In this document: positions 8,423 to 17,360 of the stretch, in pieces
How the letters are laid out: the number at the start of each line of letters is the position of its first letter
How positions within the stretch are numbered: the stretch's first letter is position 1
Source: Albidovulum sp. bin36
GTDB lineage: Bacteria > Pseudomonadota > Alphaproteobacteria > Rhodobacterales > Rhodobacteraceae
Reading direction: 5' to 3'
NCBI GenBank assembly: GCA_002238565.1
Contig: MPMP01000028.1
Coordinates: forward strand, 1-54,120
DNA length: 54,120 bases
Position numbers and translations under genes: made by a program
Notes under the pieces: generated by a model
Databases searched by the model: none
What the model was told of the DNA's origin: nothing
The model's input: only the letters and a program-made list of their open reading frames with translations

Positions 8423-8878
8423 AATGCATGAGTTGAAACGCATGCGCGCAACCCTGGCCGAGCGGCGGCGAGTACAGAAACACTGCCTCGACCCGCTCCT
8501 TTCCTCGGTGAGAGAGCGGAATCCGACTCCTCCCCTTTGGGGCACTCAAGCCCGTCCGTGAGCACAAGCGCCCATCCGACTCCTTGACGCCCGCGGACAA
8601 CGTGCAACGCACGCAGCCGGCCTGCAGGCCATGGGCTTTCAAGAATGGAGTATTTGGATCCCGCAGCCTCAGCCTTGGCAACAGGAAACGACTGCGTTTG
8701 TTCGGTTCTCGCATTGCGACAGATTTCAGCCAGTTTCGGGTGCCGCGCGTGGGGCAGATTTGAATTCCCTGTCTGGAGGAATGACCGGCTGCGTGGCCTG
8801 ATCGCCCCTGTCACCGCGGTGACAGGAGACCTGTGCTTGAATGGTGGTCCCTGAATTGCGAACGAGGACCCGAAGCCC
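8423..8878. other. Gap without a supported gene
   Basis: A 45-codon frame starts at 8424 right after the upstream stop, without homology I recognise. Otherwise nothing convincing on either strand apart from a perfect palindrome at 8808-8825. Confidence 0.35.
8808..8825. promoter_or_regulatory. Perfect 18-base palindrome
   Basis: CTGTCACC and GGTGACAG arms join through CG with no loop (CTGTCACCGCGGTGACAG). No T-run follows. It lies 54 bases before the start of the dead RidA gene and has the shape of a dimeric repressor site. The role is inferred from shape and position only. Confidence 0.3.
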
Positions 8879-9273
8879 ATGAAGAGAACGGCCGTGAATC
8901 CCTAACCGTGGTCGCTGAACTTTGACAACAATTGAGCCGAATTGCTCGTTGGAGCAAACCGGCACCTGATCTGCGCAGGCCAGACCTCCGTTGACGCTGA
9001 CGGGAACCCGCAGCACCCGGGGGACATGCGCAATCAGGTCGCGCTTGCCCTGGACAATCTGGAAGCCGTCCTGAACGCCGCCGGCATGGGTCTTGCCAAC
9101 GTTATCCGGCTCAACGTCTACACCACCGACGTGGACGAAGCCGTGAGTCACTTCGATGTTCTGGGTTCACGATTCGGGCACGCCGAGGTTGTTCCTCCGA
9201 TGACCCTTCTCGGCGTTGCCCGCACGCCCTGCCTCCGCTGATGTTAGAGCTGGAGGCCACGGCTGCTGGCTGA
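8879..9273 (+). pseudogene. RidA/YjgF-family protein, dead
   Basis: From ATG 8879 one frame reads MKRTAVNP, TAA, PWSLNFDNN, TGA, AELLVGANRHLICAGQTSVD, then the full RidA core including NLEAVLNAAGMGLANVIRLN and YTTDVDEAVSHF. Near 9222 it shifts frame to end LPPLMLELEATAAG, the typical C-terminus (key part PxxMLELEA). Rejoined, it is about 131 residues, the normal RidA length. Working members hydrolyse reactive enamine/imine intermediates from PLP enzymes. Two stops plus a shift make this a genuine pseudogene, not one read error. Confidence 0.8.
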
Positions 9274-9779
9274 CCACGAGGGCAGGTCCCGGAACGCTCC
9301 AGTGCCTCTCCTTGCATTCCACCAAGCATCCCGGGAGACGCCGAACGGCTCAATGATCGGAATCATCGGGCCTGGCCCAATCAGAAATACAACAAACGGC
9401 TGCACCGCAAGTCCTGGTCCACCGAGCCGTCGCCCTAGCGTGCGCGCCACCAGACACTGACGCGAACCCGCGAGCCGTCCTTGCCAGGATTCGGAACGTT
9501 GTTCCCGAAAACCCGTTCGGCCGGGTGCCGGCGTGGCCCGGATTCCGCTCGCTCGAGGCGGACAACCGATACATTGTTCCGATTTTGCGTCTCCCAGGCC
9601 GGCGCCTGCGGATCCTAGCACGCCTGACCGGGCACGAGCGGCGCCAGGGAGCCCGTTTCGCATCCTGACTCCGGCCGTTTTCGTCGCTGGTCCGAGGATG
9701 CGAACCGGCTTTCGCAATCAATCGTCCCCTCGCCCCCGCGTTCCGGGCGGACGGCGCGGGAAGACCAATGCCTCGACGC

Positions 9780-10537
9780 CGCGTACCGTCATCGCGCACC
9801 CGGTATTCCGGATCCAGCGCAATTCGGCGCCCGCCTTTGACAGGTCCGGGGACGGCGACCGGGACGACGCGACGGTGGTTGTCGAGCCGGGCGAGGACGC
9901 GATCCGAGATCTGCGCCGGAAGCATCCCGGACGGGAGTTCGGCCCGCTCCGGGTCCGTCTGGTCCGATACGAGGCCGGCGGCAGCGAATACTGCCTCGCC
10001 ACCGCACTTGCCGACGCCGACCGCTACGGCGCGCCCGATCTCTCGGACCTGTACCACGGGCGCTGGTCGATCGAGGAGCTCTGCAAAATCTCGAAGACCT
10101 TCATCGGGGTGGACGAATACCACGCCCGGAGCGAGCGCGGCGTCCGGCAGGAGACCTACGTCCACTTCGCCCTGATCGCGGCGACGCGCTCGCTCGAGAA
10201 GGAGGGCGACGACCTGCTGGCGCAAATGCGCAAGAAGGGAAAGCCGCGCCGGACCGTGAATTTCAAGAGTGCGCTCGCCCTGGCGGCGGCGAATCTGGAG
10301 GAGCTTCTGCTGGCCGGAGCCGCGTTCGCGGCGGAAGCCGGCTGCGCCCGGGCCGCTCGCACCCCCGCGTATCGAAAAATCCGGCGAGCAAATGGACGCG
10401 GAGGCGCGCAAAAAAACCAAAATCCCAATGGCCGGCGCGGCGCAGTCCGCCTGACGACCGGCCCGCCGGAGAATCGACGAACCCGGCGCCGAAGCACGGC
10501 GCCGACGCGCCGGATTCCGACAATTCCCCCCTTGTAG
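9780..10537 (+). pseudogene. IS4-family transposase, C-terminal remnant
   Basis: The readable part includes SEYCLATALADADRYG, DLYHGRWSIEELCKISK (10049-10096) with the Y-(2)-R-(3)-E-(6)-K signature of IS4-family DDE transposases, and a downstream helix-rich tail. The N-terminal half, with the first two catalytic aspartates, is not recognisable in 9274-9780, and no clear terminal repeats flank it. The next 120 bases lead into a second, unrelated transposase fragment. Not functional. Confidence 0.6.
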
Positions 10538-10659
10538 GCCGCGGACGTCGGCCGCCGAAGCGGAATCCCGCAACCGGATGCCGGCCGTCGACGGAAATCG
10601 CGCTCGGCGGGGCTGAAACTTCAAAAAAATCTGACAAAAAGCCAGAATCGACCTAATGC

Positions 10660-11164
10660 GCGAATTCCAAACTGAAATTCGAACGGTCAATTCACTAGGA
10701 CAATGCCATTGGTTGTTCGGGGGCGGGAAGATCACCTTCGTGCTCGATATGTTCCATGCCCTCGAATACGCCGGCGATGCGGTGAAGGCGATTTTCCGGA
10801 CAAGGCGGAGCAGGACCGGCGGTTCGAAGAGATCAAGGCGGACCTCGAGGCGCGCCGGGCCGCCAAGGTGATCCGGGAGCTCGAGCCCTTCCGCGGCGGG
10901 TGCAAGCAAGTGGTGGCGTGTTGCCGCTACTATCGGAACAACATCGAACGGATGCGCTACAACCAATACCGCGACCAGGGCATGCAGATTGGATCGGGGG
11001 TCGTGGAAAGTGGCTTCAAGCGGTACGGTCTCCGGCTGAAGCGTCCCGGCACCCGCTGGTCGAAGTCAGGCACCAACGCAATGCTGGCGCTCAAAAGCTG
11101 CGTCATAAACTTCAGGCTGCCCGACTTCCTCGACTGGCACGCGAGGCAGGCCATCGTTGCCTGA
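10660..11164 (+). pseudogene. ISKra4-family transposase, C-terminal remnant
   Basis: Two frames join near 10795: GKITFVLDMFHALEYAGD upstream, then DKAEQDRRFEEIKADLE and on to the diagnostic GMQIGSGVVESGFKRYG and RLKRPGTRWSKSGTNAML, ending near 11164. The conserved GSGVVES...RW..G.NA block is that of ISKra4-type transposases. Only the last third of the usual protein is present. Just after the stop, TTGGGCTACACCCC (11172-11185) looks like the element's right end; closely similar ends recur near 29530 and 51140. Confidence 0.65.
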
Positions 11165-11462
11165 CAACAAATTGGGCTACACCCCTGCGATACCAATAAT
11201 TTGCCCCGCTATGTTGCTTATGCTAGATTTCGTCGCAAAACCCGCGCAGCGACTCGCGCAAGACCGATTCCGATGGATTTCGCTGGCGCGGATTTAGCAA
11301 TGCCGGGCGATTATCAGAAGAGCGGCGGAGCGTTTGCCTTTTCTGAGGATTAGAAAATATTCGGAGCAATTCGCTGCTGAGGAATCAAGGGGCACACTTC
11401 ATGCCGCAAATCTTCCGAGCTGAGAACTGCCTTGAGTTTCTAAACTGAATTTGGAGGAAAAA
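11165..11462. other. Gap: IS end and TRAP operon leader
   Basis: Holds the right end of the ISKra4 remnant (about 11172-11185) and then the untranslated leader of the TRAP operon. A strong ribosome site GGAGG is at 11453-11457, six bases before the dctP ATG. No gene and no clear promoter motif seen. Confidence 0.4.
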
Positions 11463-12443
11463 ATGAAGAGACTATTTGCTGCCTTGGCGATTTCGACGGT
11501 CGCTGCGGCTGGATACGCGCAGTCCGGCGAGCTTTCGCTGGCGTATTTCATGGGTCCGAAGCATCCGATGAACGCGGGCGTATTCACGCCGTTCGCCGAA
11601 AAGCTGGCGGAAGCTTCCGGCGGCAAGATGACGGTTCAGCAGTATCCCGGCGGAGCTCTGAACTCGGTTCCGCCCAAGCAGTATTCAATTTTGCTCGACG
11701 GCGTCGCCGATATCGTCTTCGCATTGCCCGGCTATACGGGCGATCTATTTCCGAAAACGAACCTGATCACGCTCCCGACTATCTGCGACAGTTCCTTAAC
11801 CTGTACGGAAGCTCTGCAGAACGCCCGCAGCGAATTGGAGAAGGAATTCGATGCAAAGGTGCTCGCGCTCTGGTCCAATAGCCCGCCAATTCTTCTTACT
11901 AAGGACAAGCCGGTTCGCACTCTGGAAGACCTCAAGGGAATGAAGGTCCGCGTTACATCGAAGCAGGCCGTGCCCTACGTCGAAGCTCTCGGGGCCAGCG
12001 CCGTGGCTCAGCCCGTGACCGTCATCAATCAGAATTTGGCGAACGGGGTAATCGATGCGATTTCCATCGACCCGTCGGGAATCGGCTCGTTCAAGCTGCA
12101 GGAGCCGGCCAACTACCTAACGAACTATTTCCCGGGTTCAGGAGCCGCATTCGTGCTGCTGATGAACAAGGGCTCGTACAACGCGCTTTCCGACGAGGAA
12201 AAAGGATGGGTCGACGCTGCATCCGATGCTTCGCTTGCCGAAAGCGGCGCAATCGCCTTTGCGAAATCAAGCGAGCGCGGAATGAAAATCGCGCGAGATG
12301 CGGGCGTAGAAATTATTGAATTGTCCGAAGAGGAGAAGGCACGGTTCGATGCGGTCGTCGCGGAAGTCTACGAGGCCGCGCAGTCCGACACCGTAGGCGA
12401 CGCCACCGTTGGCGAGATTATCAAACTGTTCAAGGGCATGTAG
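11463..12443 (+). CDS. dctP: TRAP transporter substrate-binding protein DctP
   Basis: A 326-residue periplasmic solute receptor. ATG 11463 is preceded by GGAGG; an upstream in-frame TTG is ignored. Residues 1-20 form a signal peptide (basic start, LFAALAISTVAAAG core, cleavage after GYAQ). The mature part has the DctP pattern: AEASGGKMTVQQYPGG, the GDLFPKTN segment, and KGMKVRVTSKQ with the arginine that normally pairs with the substrate carboxylate. Works with DctQ and DctM encoded downstream to drive Na+-linked uptake of an organic acid or similar anion; substrate not predictable here. A perfect palindrome follows the stop, then a damaged second copy. Confidence 0.9.
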   Translation: MKRLFAALAISTVAAAGYAQSGELSLAYFMGPKHPMNAGVFTPFAEKLAEASGGKMTVQQYPGGALNSVPPKQYSILLDGVADIVFALPGYTGDLFPKTNLITLPTICDSSLTCTEALQNARSELEKEFDAKVLALWSNSPPILLTKDKPVRTLEDLKGMKVRVTSKQAVPYVEALGASAVAQPVTVINQNLANGVIDAISIDPSGIGSFKLQEPANYLTNYFPGSGAAFVLLMNKGSYNALSDEEKGWVDAASDASLAESGAIAFAKSSERGMKIARDAGVEIIELSEEEKARFDAVVAEVYEAAQSDTVGDATVGEIIKLFKGM

Positions 12444-12488
12444 CGGTTTGAAACGCCGGCCTGCCGGATAGTTGTCTTGGAATTGCCG

Positions 12489-12514
12489 GCAGCCCGGCCA
12501 ATTGGCCGGGCTGC
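12489..12514. promoter_or_regulatory. Perfect 26-base palindrome after dctP
   Basis: GCAGCCCGGCCAA is followed immediately by its reverse complement. As RNA this gives a very stable 11-12 bp stem with a tight AATT-centred loop, 46 bases after the dctP stop. There is no T-run, so simple rho-independent termination is unlikely. Inference: it protects the dctP message from 3' degradation or attenuates reading into dctQM, giving an excess of binding protein over membrane subunits. Confidence 0.45.
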
Positions 12515-12701
12515 TCGCGGAAGCAGGCACGACTGCTTGTTGCAAATGAATGATTGAATCCGAACCAGTCCAAATTTGCGACGGAATCGAAGCGGGCGGG
12601 TATTCGATTTCGCTGCGCGGCGGACCGGCGCCTAAGTCACGAATTCTCCCTGCTTTCCCGTCCGACTCAAGCTTCGCAACGAATTTTGTGGGAACCGGGC
12701 A

Positions 12702-13514
12702 ATGAAACCAATCGCCGCTTCCGCGATCTCGCCGAATAGCGCTACCGGAGCGGCGCGTTCGGGAGACCTATCGCTAGCGCATTTCATCGCGCCGAATCAT
12801 CCGTCGAATGCGGGAGTCTTTACGCCTTTCGCGGAATGGCAGGCGGAAGCGTCAGGCGGGAAGATGACGGTTCGGCAATACCCGGGAAGCGCGTTGAATT
12901 CCGTTCCTTCCAAGCAGTATTCGATACTGTTCGACTGCGTCGCCGATATTGTATTCACCGTTCTCAGCTTTTTCGGAGATCTATTTCCAAAAACGAACTC
13001 GATCTCTCTGCCGAACAATTGCGACAGTTTCGCGGAATGCACGAAAGCTCTGCGGAATGCAAATACCGTTCTCGAGAAGGAGTACGACGCCAAGATTCTC
13101 GCGCTCCGGGCCAGCAGCCCTCCCATTCTTCCTACGAATAACAAGCCGGTTCGCGCTCCGGAGGACCTGAAGGGCATGAAAATCCGCGTCGCGTCGAAGC
13201 GGACTGCTCCTTTTCCGGAAGCCCTCTGCGCCAGCGCCGTCGCGCAGCCGGTCGACGTGACAAACCGAAATCTCTCAACCGTCGCGATCGACGCGTCCGG
13301 AATTGATTCCTTTATGCTTAACGAGCCGGCCAACTACCTGACGACCTACTTCCCGGGATCCGGAATCGCGTTCGCGCTGCTAATGAACAAGAATGTCTAC
13401 GACTCTCCAAGCGAACGGGAAAAAGGCTGGTGCGACGCGGTGGTCGACAAGGTTTACGACACGTTGCATTCGGAGGCCGCAGGCGGTGTCATCGGCATGA
13501 TCAAGGGCAAGTAG
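12702..13514 (+). CDS. Second, damaged DctP-like protein
   Basis: A 270-residue tandem relative of the upstream DctP: SGDLSLAHFIAPNHPSNAGV matches SGELSLAYFMGPKHPMNAGV, and the match continues in register for most of the length. Differences point to loss of function. The signal peptide core is replaced by polar residues (ASAISPNSATGAARSG), so export is doubtful. About five residues are missing near SIDPSG, and about 45 residues of the C-terminal helix are gone between GWCDA and the last 20 residues. It is still open and ends one base before the dctQ start, so its translation may feed dctQ. Either an eroding duplicate kept as a translational bridge or a cytoplasmic protein of new function; I favour erosion. 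Confidence 0.7.
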   Translation: MKPIAASAISPNSATGAARSGDLSLAHFIAPNHPSNAGVFTPFAEWQAEASGGKMTVRQYPGSALNSVPSKQYSILFDCVADIVFTVLSFFGDLFPKTNSISLPNNCDSFAECTKALRNANTVLEKEYDAKILALRASSPPILPTNNKPVRAPEDLKGMKIRVASKRTAPFPEALCASAVAQPVDVTNRNLSTVAIDASGIDSFMLNEPANYLTTYFPGSGIAFALLMNKNVYDSPSEREKGWCDAVVDKVYDTLHSEAAGGVIGMIKGK

Positions 13515-13515
13515 G

Positions 13516-14052
13516 TTGCTGGGTTATCGGCTATTCGCGGCGCTCGACCTGGCCGAACGGCATCTCGGTCGCTTGGCCAGGCTGTTCGCGGCAGCGGGAG
13601 GAGTTGCGCTCACGAGCTTGATGGCGGTTACCGTCGTCGCAGTCTTCTGGCGCTATGCGCTGAACAATCCGATATTCGGGATCGAAGATGTCTCGACGAT
13701 GGCTCTGACCGTTGTCGTCGCCGCCTCGATTGCCTACTGCGCCAAGCAGGGCGGGCATGTCGGCGTCAATGTCATAAAGATGGTCGCGGGTCGCTCCGCA
13801 ACCCGGATAACGGATATCGTCGCCCGAGCGCTGGGAATCGCGATTACGGCGATTTCCGCATACGCTCTGTTCCTGAAGGGAGGCTGCGGCCTGCCCTGCG
13901 GCGCAATCACCAACAATCTGTCGATTGTCCACACGCCATTCTACTACTTCCTCGGCGCGGCGATGGCGTTCTACTCGGCGCTTCTGCTCGTGCAAGCCGG
14001 AATCGGCCTTGCCAACTGGCGGGCCGACGACCCGAACGAGCCAAGAGACTGA
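13516..14052 (+). CDS. dctQ: TRAP transporter small membrane subunit DctQ
   Basis: A 178-residue protein starting at TTG 13516, one base after the preceding stop, which suggests coupled translation; no separate strong ribosome site is seen. Four hydrophobic segments (about 20-45, 55-78, 90-118, 135-160) with FWRYALNNPIFGIEDVS and QGGHVGVNVI are typical of DctQ. It links the binding protein to the transport channel DctM in the inner membrane. Its stop overlaps the dctM start. Confidence 0.85.
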   Translation: MLGYRLFAALDLAERHLGRLARLFAAAGGVALTSLMAVTVVAVFWRYALNNPIFGIEDVSTMALTVVVAASIAYCAKQGGHVGVNVIKMVAGRSATRITDIVARALGIAITAISAYALFLKGGCGLPCGAITNNLSIVHTPFYYFLGAAMAFYSALLLVQAGIGLANWRADDPNEPRD

Positions 14053-15359
14053 TGGGCGGAACCGAAATCGCCCTGGCAGGCTTTGCCTCTTTATTCGTCC
14101 TGCTATTCATTCGCGTTCCGGTCGGCACGGCGATGATGATCGTCGGCGCCGCGGGCATATACTACATTCGCCCGCAGGCCAGCATACCGGTTCTCGCGGG
14201 CGAAATCTTCGGCGAATCCTCGAACTATTCCCTTACGATCCTTCCGCTCTTCATTCTCATGGGCAATCTGGCGGGGGCGTCCGGCATGAGCCGGGACCTT
14301 TACGACGCGGCGCACAGCTGGCTCGGTCACCTGAAGGGAGGGCTGGCATCCGCTTCTGTCGTGGGGTGCGCGGGGTTTTCGGCATTGTCCGGCTCGTCTC
14401 TCGCCGCCGCGCTCACCATGGGAAGAATCGCGCTGCCCGAAATGAAATCGCGCAACTACGCCGATTCGCTGGCTACCGGCACGATCGCCGCGGGCGGCAC
14501 GCTCGGAATTTTAATTCCGCCATCGGCGGGATTCGTCGTCTACGCGATTCTGACCGAGGAAAGCATAGGAAGGCTTTTCATCGCGGGAGTCGTTCCCGGC
14601 ATCCTGTTGACCCTGCTGTTCGTGCTGACCATTTGGGTGATCGTTTCCCGCGATCCGGAAAAAGCTCCGCAGTCGGCGCAGAGGGAGCCGTTGGGAAAGA
14701 GGTTCGCCGCGCTTCGAAAGGCGACCTGGATAACCGGCATTATCGTGGTTACCATTGGCGGCATCTATACGGGGGTTTTTTCCGCAGTCGAAGCGGCCGG
14801 CATCGGCGCCGTGCTCGCTTTGGCGGTTACGGTATTGCGCGGGCGCCTGAGCATTGCGAGCATTTCCGAAGTCACCGCGTCGACCCTCAAGTCCACGGGC
14901 ACCGTATTTTTGATTCTATTCGGGGCTTTTGTCTTCAAGACCTTCATCGGATTTACGGGCGTTCCGTTCGCCGTGTCCCAATGGGTTGAATCGCAGGGAT
15001 TCACGGGCGGCCAGGTCGTCGTCGCGATCCTGCTTCTGTACATGGTGCTCGGGATGTTTCTCGAGGGGTTTGCAATCCTTGTCCTGACGATACCGCTGAT
15101 TCAGCCCGTCCTGGAATCTCTCGGGATAGACATGATCTGGTTCGGCGTGCTAATTGTCATCGTTCTCGAAATGGCTTTGATTTCGCCTCCTGTCGGCATC
15201 AATGTCTTCGTGGTCAAGGGGATTGCCGAAGGCGTTCCGCTTAACACGATATTCCGCGGCATCTGGCCGTTTTGGTTCGCCATGCTCGCGGCCGTCGTCC
15301 TCGTCGGACTATTGCCGCAGCTCGCGCTGTTCCTTCCCAATACAATGTTCGGCCGCTAA
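14052..15359 (+). CDS. dctM: TRAP transporter large membrane subunit DctM
   Basis: A 435-residue hydrophobic protein of normal DctM length, with about 11-12 membrane segments. Family features seen: FIRVPVGTAMMIVGAAG near the N-terminus, LPLFILMGNLAGASGMS, GTLGILIPPSAGFVVYAI and the C-terminal EMALISPPVGINVFVVKG. It is the Na+-driven channel subunit. Starts in a TGATG overlap with dctQ, completing the dctP-(dctP2)-dctQ-dctM operon. Confidence 0.9.
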   Translation: MGGTEIALAGFASLFVLLFIRVPVGTAMMIVGAAGIYYIRPQASIPVLAGEIFGESSNYSLTILPLFILMGNLAGASGMSRDLYDAAHSWLGHLKGGLASASVVGCAGFSALSGSSLAAALTMGRIALPEMKSRNYADSLATGTIAAGGTLGILIPPSAGFVVYAILTEESIGRLFIAGVVPGILLTLLFVLTIWVIVSRDPEKAPQSAQREPLGKRFAALRKATWITGIIVVTIGGIYTGVFSAVEAAGIGAVLALAVTVLRGRLSIASISEVTASTLKSTGTVFLILFGAFVFKTFIGFTGVPFAVSQWVESQGFTGGQVVVAILLLYMVLGMFLEGFAILVLTIPLIQPVLESLGIDMIWFGVLIVIVLEMALISPPVGINVFVVKGIAEGVPLNTIFRGIWPFWFAMLAAVVLVGLLPQLALFLPNTMFGR

Positions 15360-15696
15360 CGGCTCAGCGGGCTAGCGCTCGAATTTTATCGATTTTCCGC
15401 CTCTTGCGCCTGATTGCTAGGCGCTCAATTGAACATCGTCATCGACCGGGAGCATGCTTACCGGCGAAGGGTCGACTTCGCTCGCTATCCGGCTGGCCAT
15501 GACGCGACAAGCCAAATGCTAGAAAAATGCACTTCGCAAAAGCGAGAGGCTTGCGGCCAGGCCAGCATCGACTCAAGGGCTTTGCTCGACGTCTCGAACC
15601 GTAATTATTTTTCTACAAACGGATCATTGAATATTTTCGAGGCCTATTTTTGAAACGCAAGCATTCCAATCAGTTTGAATTTCGCTAGAATAATCT
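15360..15696. other. Gap without a gene
   Basis: Low-complexity A/T-rich DNA towards its right end, no gene and no good terminator after dctM. The hipBA promoter should lie at about 15680-15700 (TAGAATAATCTATAA is a candidate -10 region). Confidence 0.35.
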
Positions 15697-15722
15697 ATAA
15701 ATGAGGCATAAAGCGCATTTAT
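15697..15722. promoter_or_regulatory. Inverted repeat upstream of hipB (probable operator)
   Basis: ATAAATG and CATTTAT face each other with a 12-base spacer, 23 bases before the hipB start. HipB-type antitoxins bind such repeats as dimers and repress their own operon, alone or with HipA. The role is inferred from position and symmetry. Confidence 0.5.
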
Positions 15723-15745
15723 GATTTATTCATGGAGAAAGAGCG

Positions 15746-16084
15746 ATGGCGAAGCCTGCGCACAGAAGCTATTCCCGCTATGCTCGCGAAACCGCGGCGC
15801 TTCTCGGGGCGATGATTCGCAGCGCGCGCATTGAACGAGGCGTCACGGTCGCCGAAGTCGCCGAACGCGCCGGGATTTCGCGCGGCCTCGTGCACCGAAT
15901 CGAGAATGGAGAAATGGGATCCTCCATCGGCGCGGCCTTCGAAGTGGCCGCCATCCTCGGGCTGCGCCTTTTCGAATCCGAACCGGCGACGCTGACTCGC
16001 TATCTTTCGATGGAGCGCGGCAAGCTGGCTCTGCTGCCGCAATCAGTCCGCGCGAGAACGGCGAAGGCGAAAGATGACTTCTGA
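15746..16084 (+). CDS. hipB: HipB-type antitoxin (Xre helix-turn-helix)
   Basis: A 112-residue protein, almost all of it one Xre-type helix-turn-helix domain (about 19-75: IRSARIERGVTVAEVAERAG and RGLVHRIENGEM). GGAGAAAGAGCG precedes the ATG. The end overlaps the hipA start by 11 bases, as in most hipBA operons. It should neutralise HipA and repress the operon from the inverted repeat just upstream. Confidence 0.85.
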   Translation: MAKPAHRSYSRYARETAALLGAMIRSARIERGVTVAEVAERAGISRGLVHRIENGEMGSSIGAAFEVAAILGLRLFESEPATLTRYLSMERGKLALLPQSVRARTAKAKDDF

Positions 16085-17360
16085 TCGCTCCGGCGGGAAA
16101 GCGCCGGAGGAAGCCTATGTCTGGATATGGCTGCCCGGCGCGACGGCACCGGTCGTCGCCGGCCGCATCGCGCGAGACGGCCAGCGGCTGATCTTCAACT
16201 ACGGCCGGAGCTATCTCGGCAGGCTTGGCGGCATTCCGATCTACGAGCCGGAACTGCCGTTGCGCAGCGGAGCGATTGCGCCGGAAGCCGGCCTAGGCAT
16301 GGCCGGTTGCCTGCGCGACGCCGCGCCAGATGCATGGGGCCGTCGCGTCATTCTGAACCGGATATTCGGAGGCAAGGGCGAGAATGCCGATACCGATGCG
16401 CTCGACGAGCTGAACTACCTGCTGGAGTCCGGCTCCGACCGCAGCGGAGCTCTGGACTTCCAGAGCTCCCCATCCGAGTTCGTGCCGCGCGCAGTTCAAT
16501 GCGCGACGCTCGAAGAACTGCTGAACGCCGCCGAGAAAGTCGAGAAGGGCGCGCCGCTATCGCCCGAACTGGATCAGGCCCTGCTCCGCTGCACATCGCT
16601 CGGCGGCGCGCGTCCGAAGGCGATGATCGAGGACGGCGACAAAAAGATGATCGCCAAGTTCCCGTCTTCGACCGACACTTACAACGTGGTAAAGGCGGAA
16701 TTTGTCGCGATGCGCCTTGCAGCCGGGGCGGGGCTGAACGTCGCCCCCGCAAGTCTCGCGCACGCCGGCGGCAAGGACATACTGCTAGTCGAACGATTCG
16801 ACCGCGCAAGGACGAGCCGCGGCTGGACGCGCAAGGCGATGGTCTCGGCGCTGACGCTGTTCGGTCTCGATGAAATGCAGGCGCGCTACGCCAGCTACGA
16901 GGACCTTGCGGAAATCATTCGGCGCCGCTTCACCTCGCCGAAGGCGACGTTGCGCGAGTTGTTCGGAAGGCTCGTGTTCAATGTCCTGTGCGGCAACACC
17001 GACGATCACGCCCGCAACCACGCGGCCTTCTGGGACGGCGAACGCCTGACCCTGACCCTGACGCCTGCCTACGACATTTGCCCGCAAAGCCGTTCCGGCA
17101 ATGCGGCTAGCCAGGCGATGCTGATCGTCGGAGACAATCGGACGAGCAGGCTTGCGACTTGCCTTGACGCCGCGCCTAATTTCCAGCTCGGCGAGAAGCC
17201 GGCGAAAGACATCATCGCCAGGCAGATCGCCACCATCCGGGACGAATGGGACGATATCTGCACGGTGGCCGCATTGACCGAAGTCGAGCGCAGCCTGTTC
17301 CGTCGGCGACTATTTCTGAATGACTTTATCTTCGAAGGCGCCGCGGAGGGCCTGCAGTGA
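16074..17360 (+). CDS. hipA: HipA-type serine/threonine kinase toxin
   Basis: A 428-residue protein with the HipA layout: N-terminal couple-HipA domain with AAPDAWGRRVI (about 82-92), LGGARPKAMI (about 176-185, the ATP-loop region), LLVERFDR (about 238-245), and the catalytic core FNVLCGNTDDHARNHA (about 301-316) with the active Asp and Asn, then PAYDICP (about 330-336) carrying the metal-binding Asp. Classic HipA phosphorylates glutamyl-tRNA synthetase and halts growth; the target of this one is not known. No sign of damage, in contrast with the other accessory genes of the window. Confidence 0.9.
   Translation: MTSDRSGGKAPEEAYVWIWLPGATAPVVAGRIARDGQRLIFNYGRSYLGRLGGIPIYEPELPLRSGAIAPEAGLGMAGCLRDAAPDAWGRRVILNRIFGGKGENADTDALDELNYLLESGSDRSGALDFQSSPSEFVPRAVQCATLEELLNAAEKVEKGAPLSPELDQALLRCTSLGGARPKAMIEDGDKKMIAKFPSSTDTYNVVKAEFVAMRLAAGAGLNVAPASLAHAGGKDILLVERFDRARTSRGWTRKAMVSALTLFGLDEMQARYASYEDLAEIIRRRFTSPKATLRELFGRLVFNVLCGNTDDHARNHAAFWDGERLTLTLTPAYDICPQSRSGNAASQAMLIVGDNRTSRLATCLDAAPNFQLGEKPAKDIIARQIATIRDEWDDICTVAALTEVERSLFRRRLFLNDFIFEGAAEGLQ

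Noticed and set aside
9350..10966. A 538-codon open frame on the minus strand
   Set aside because: It is antisense to the IS4-type remnant; the lack of stops follows from high G+C and the product has no recognisable features.
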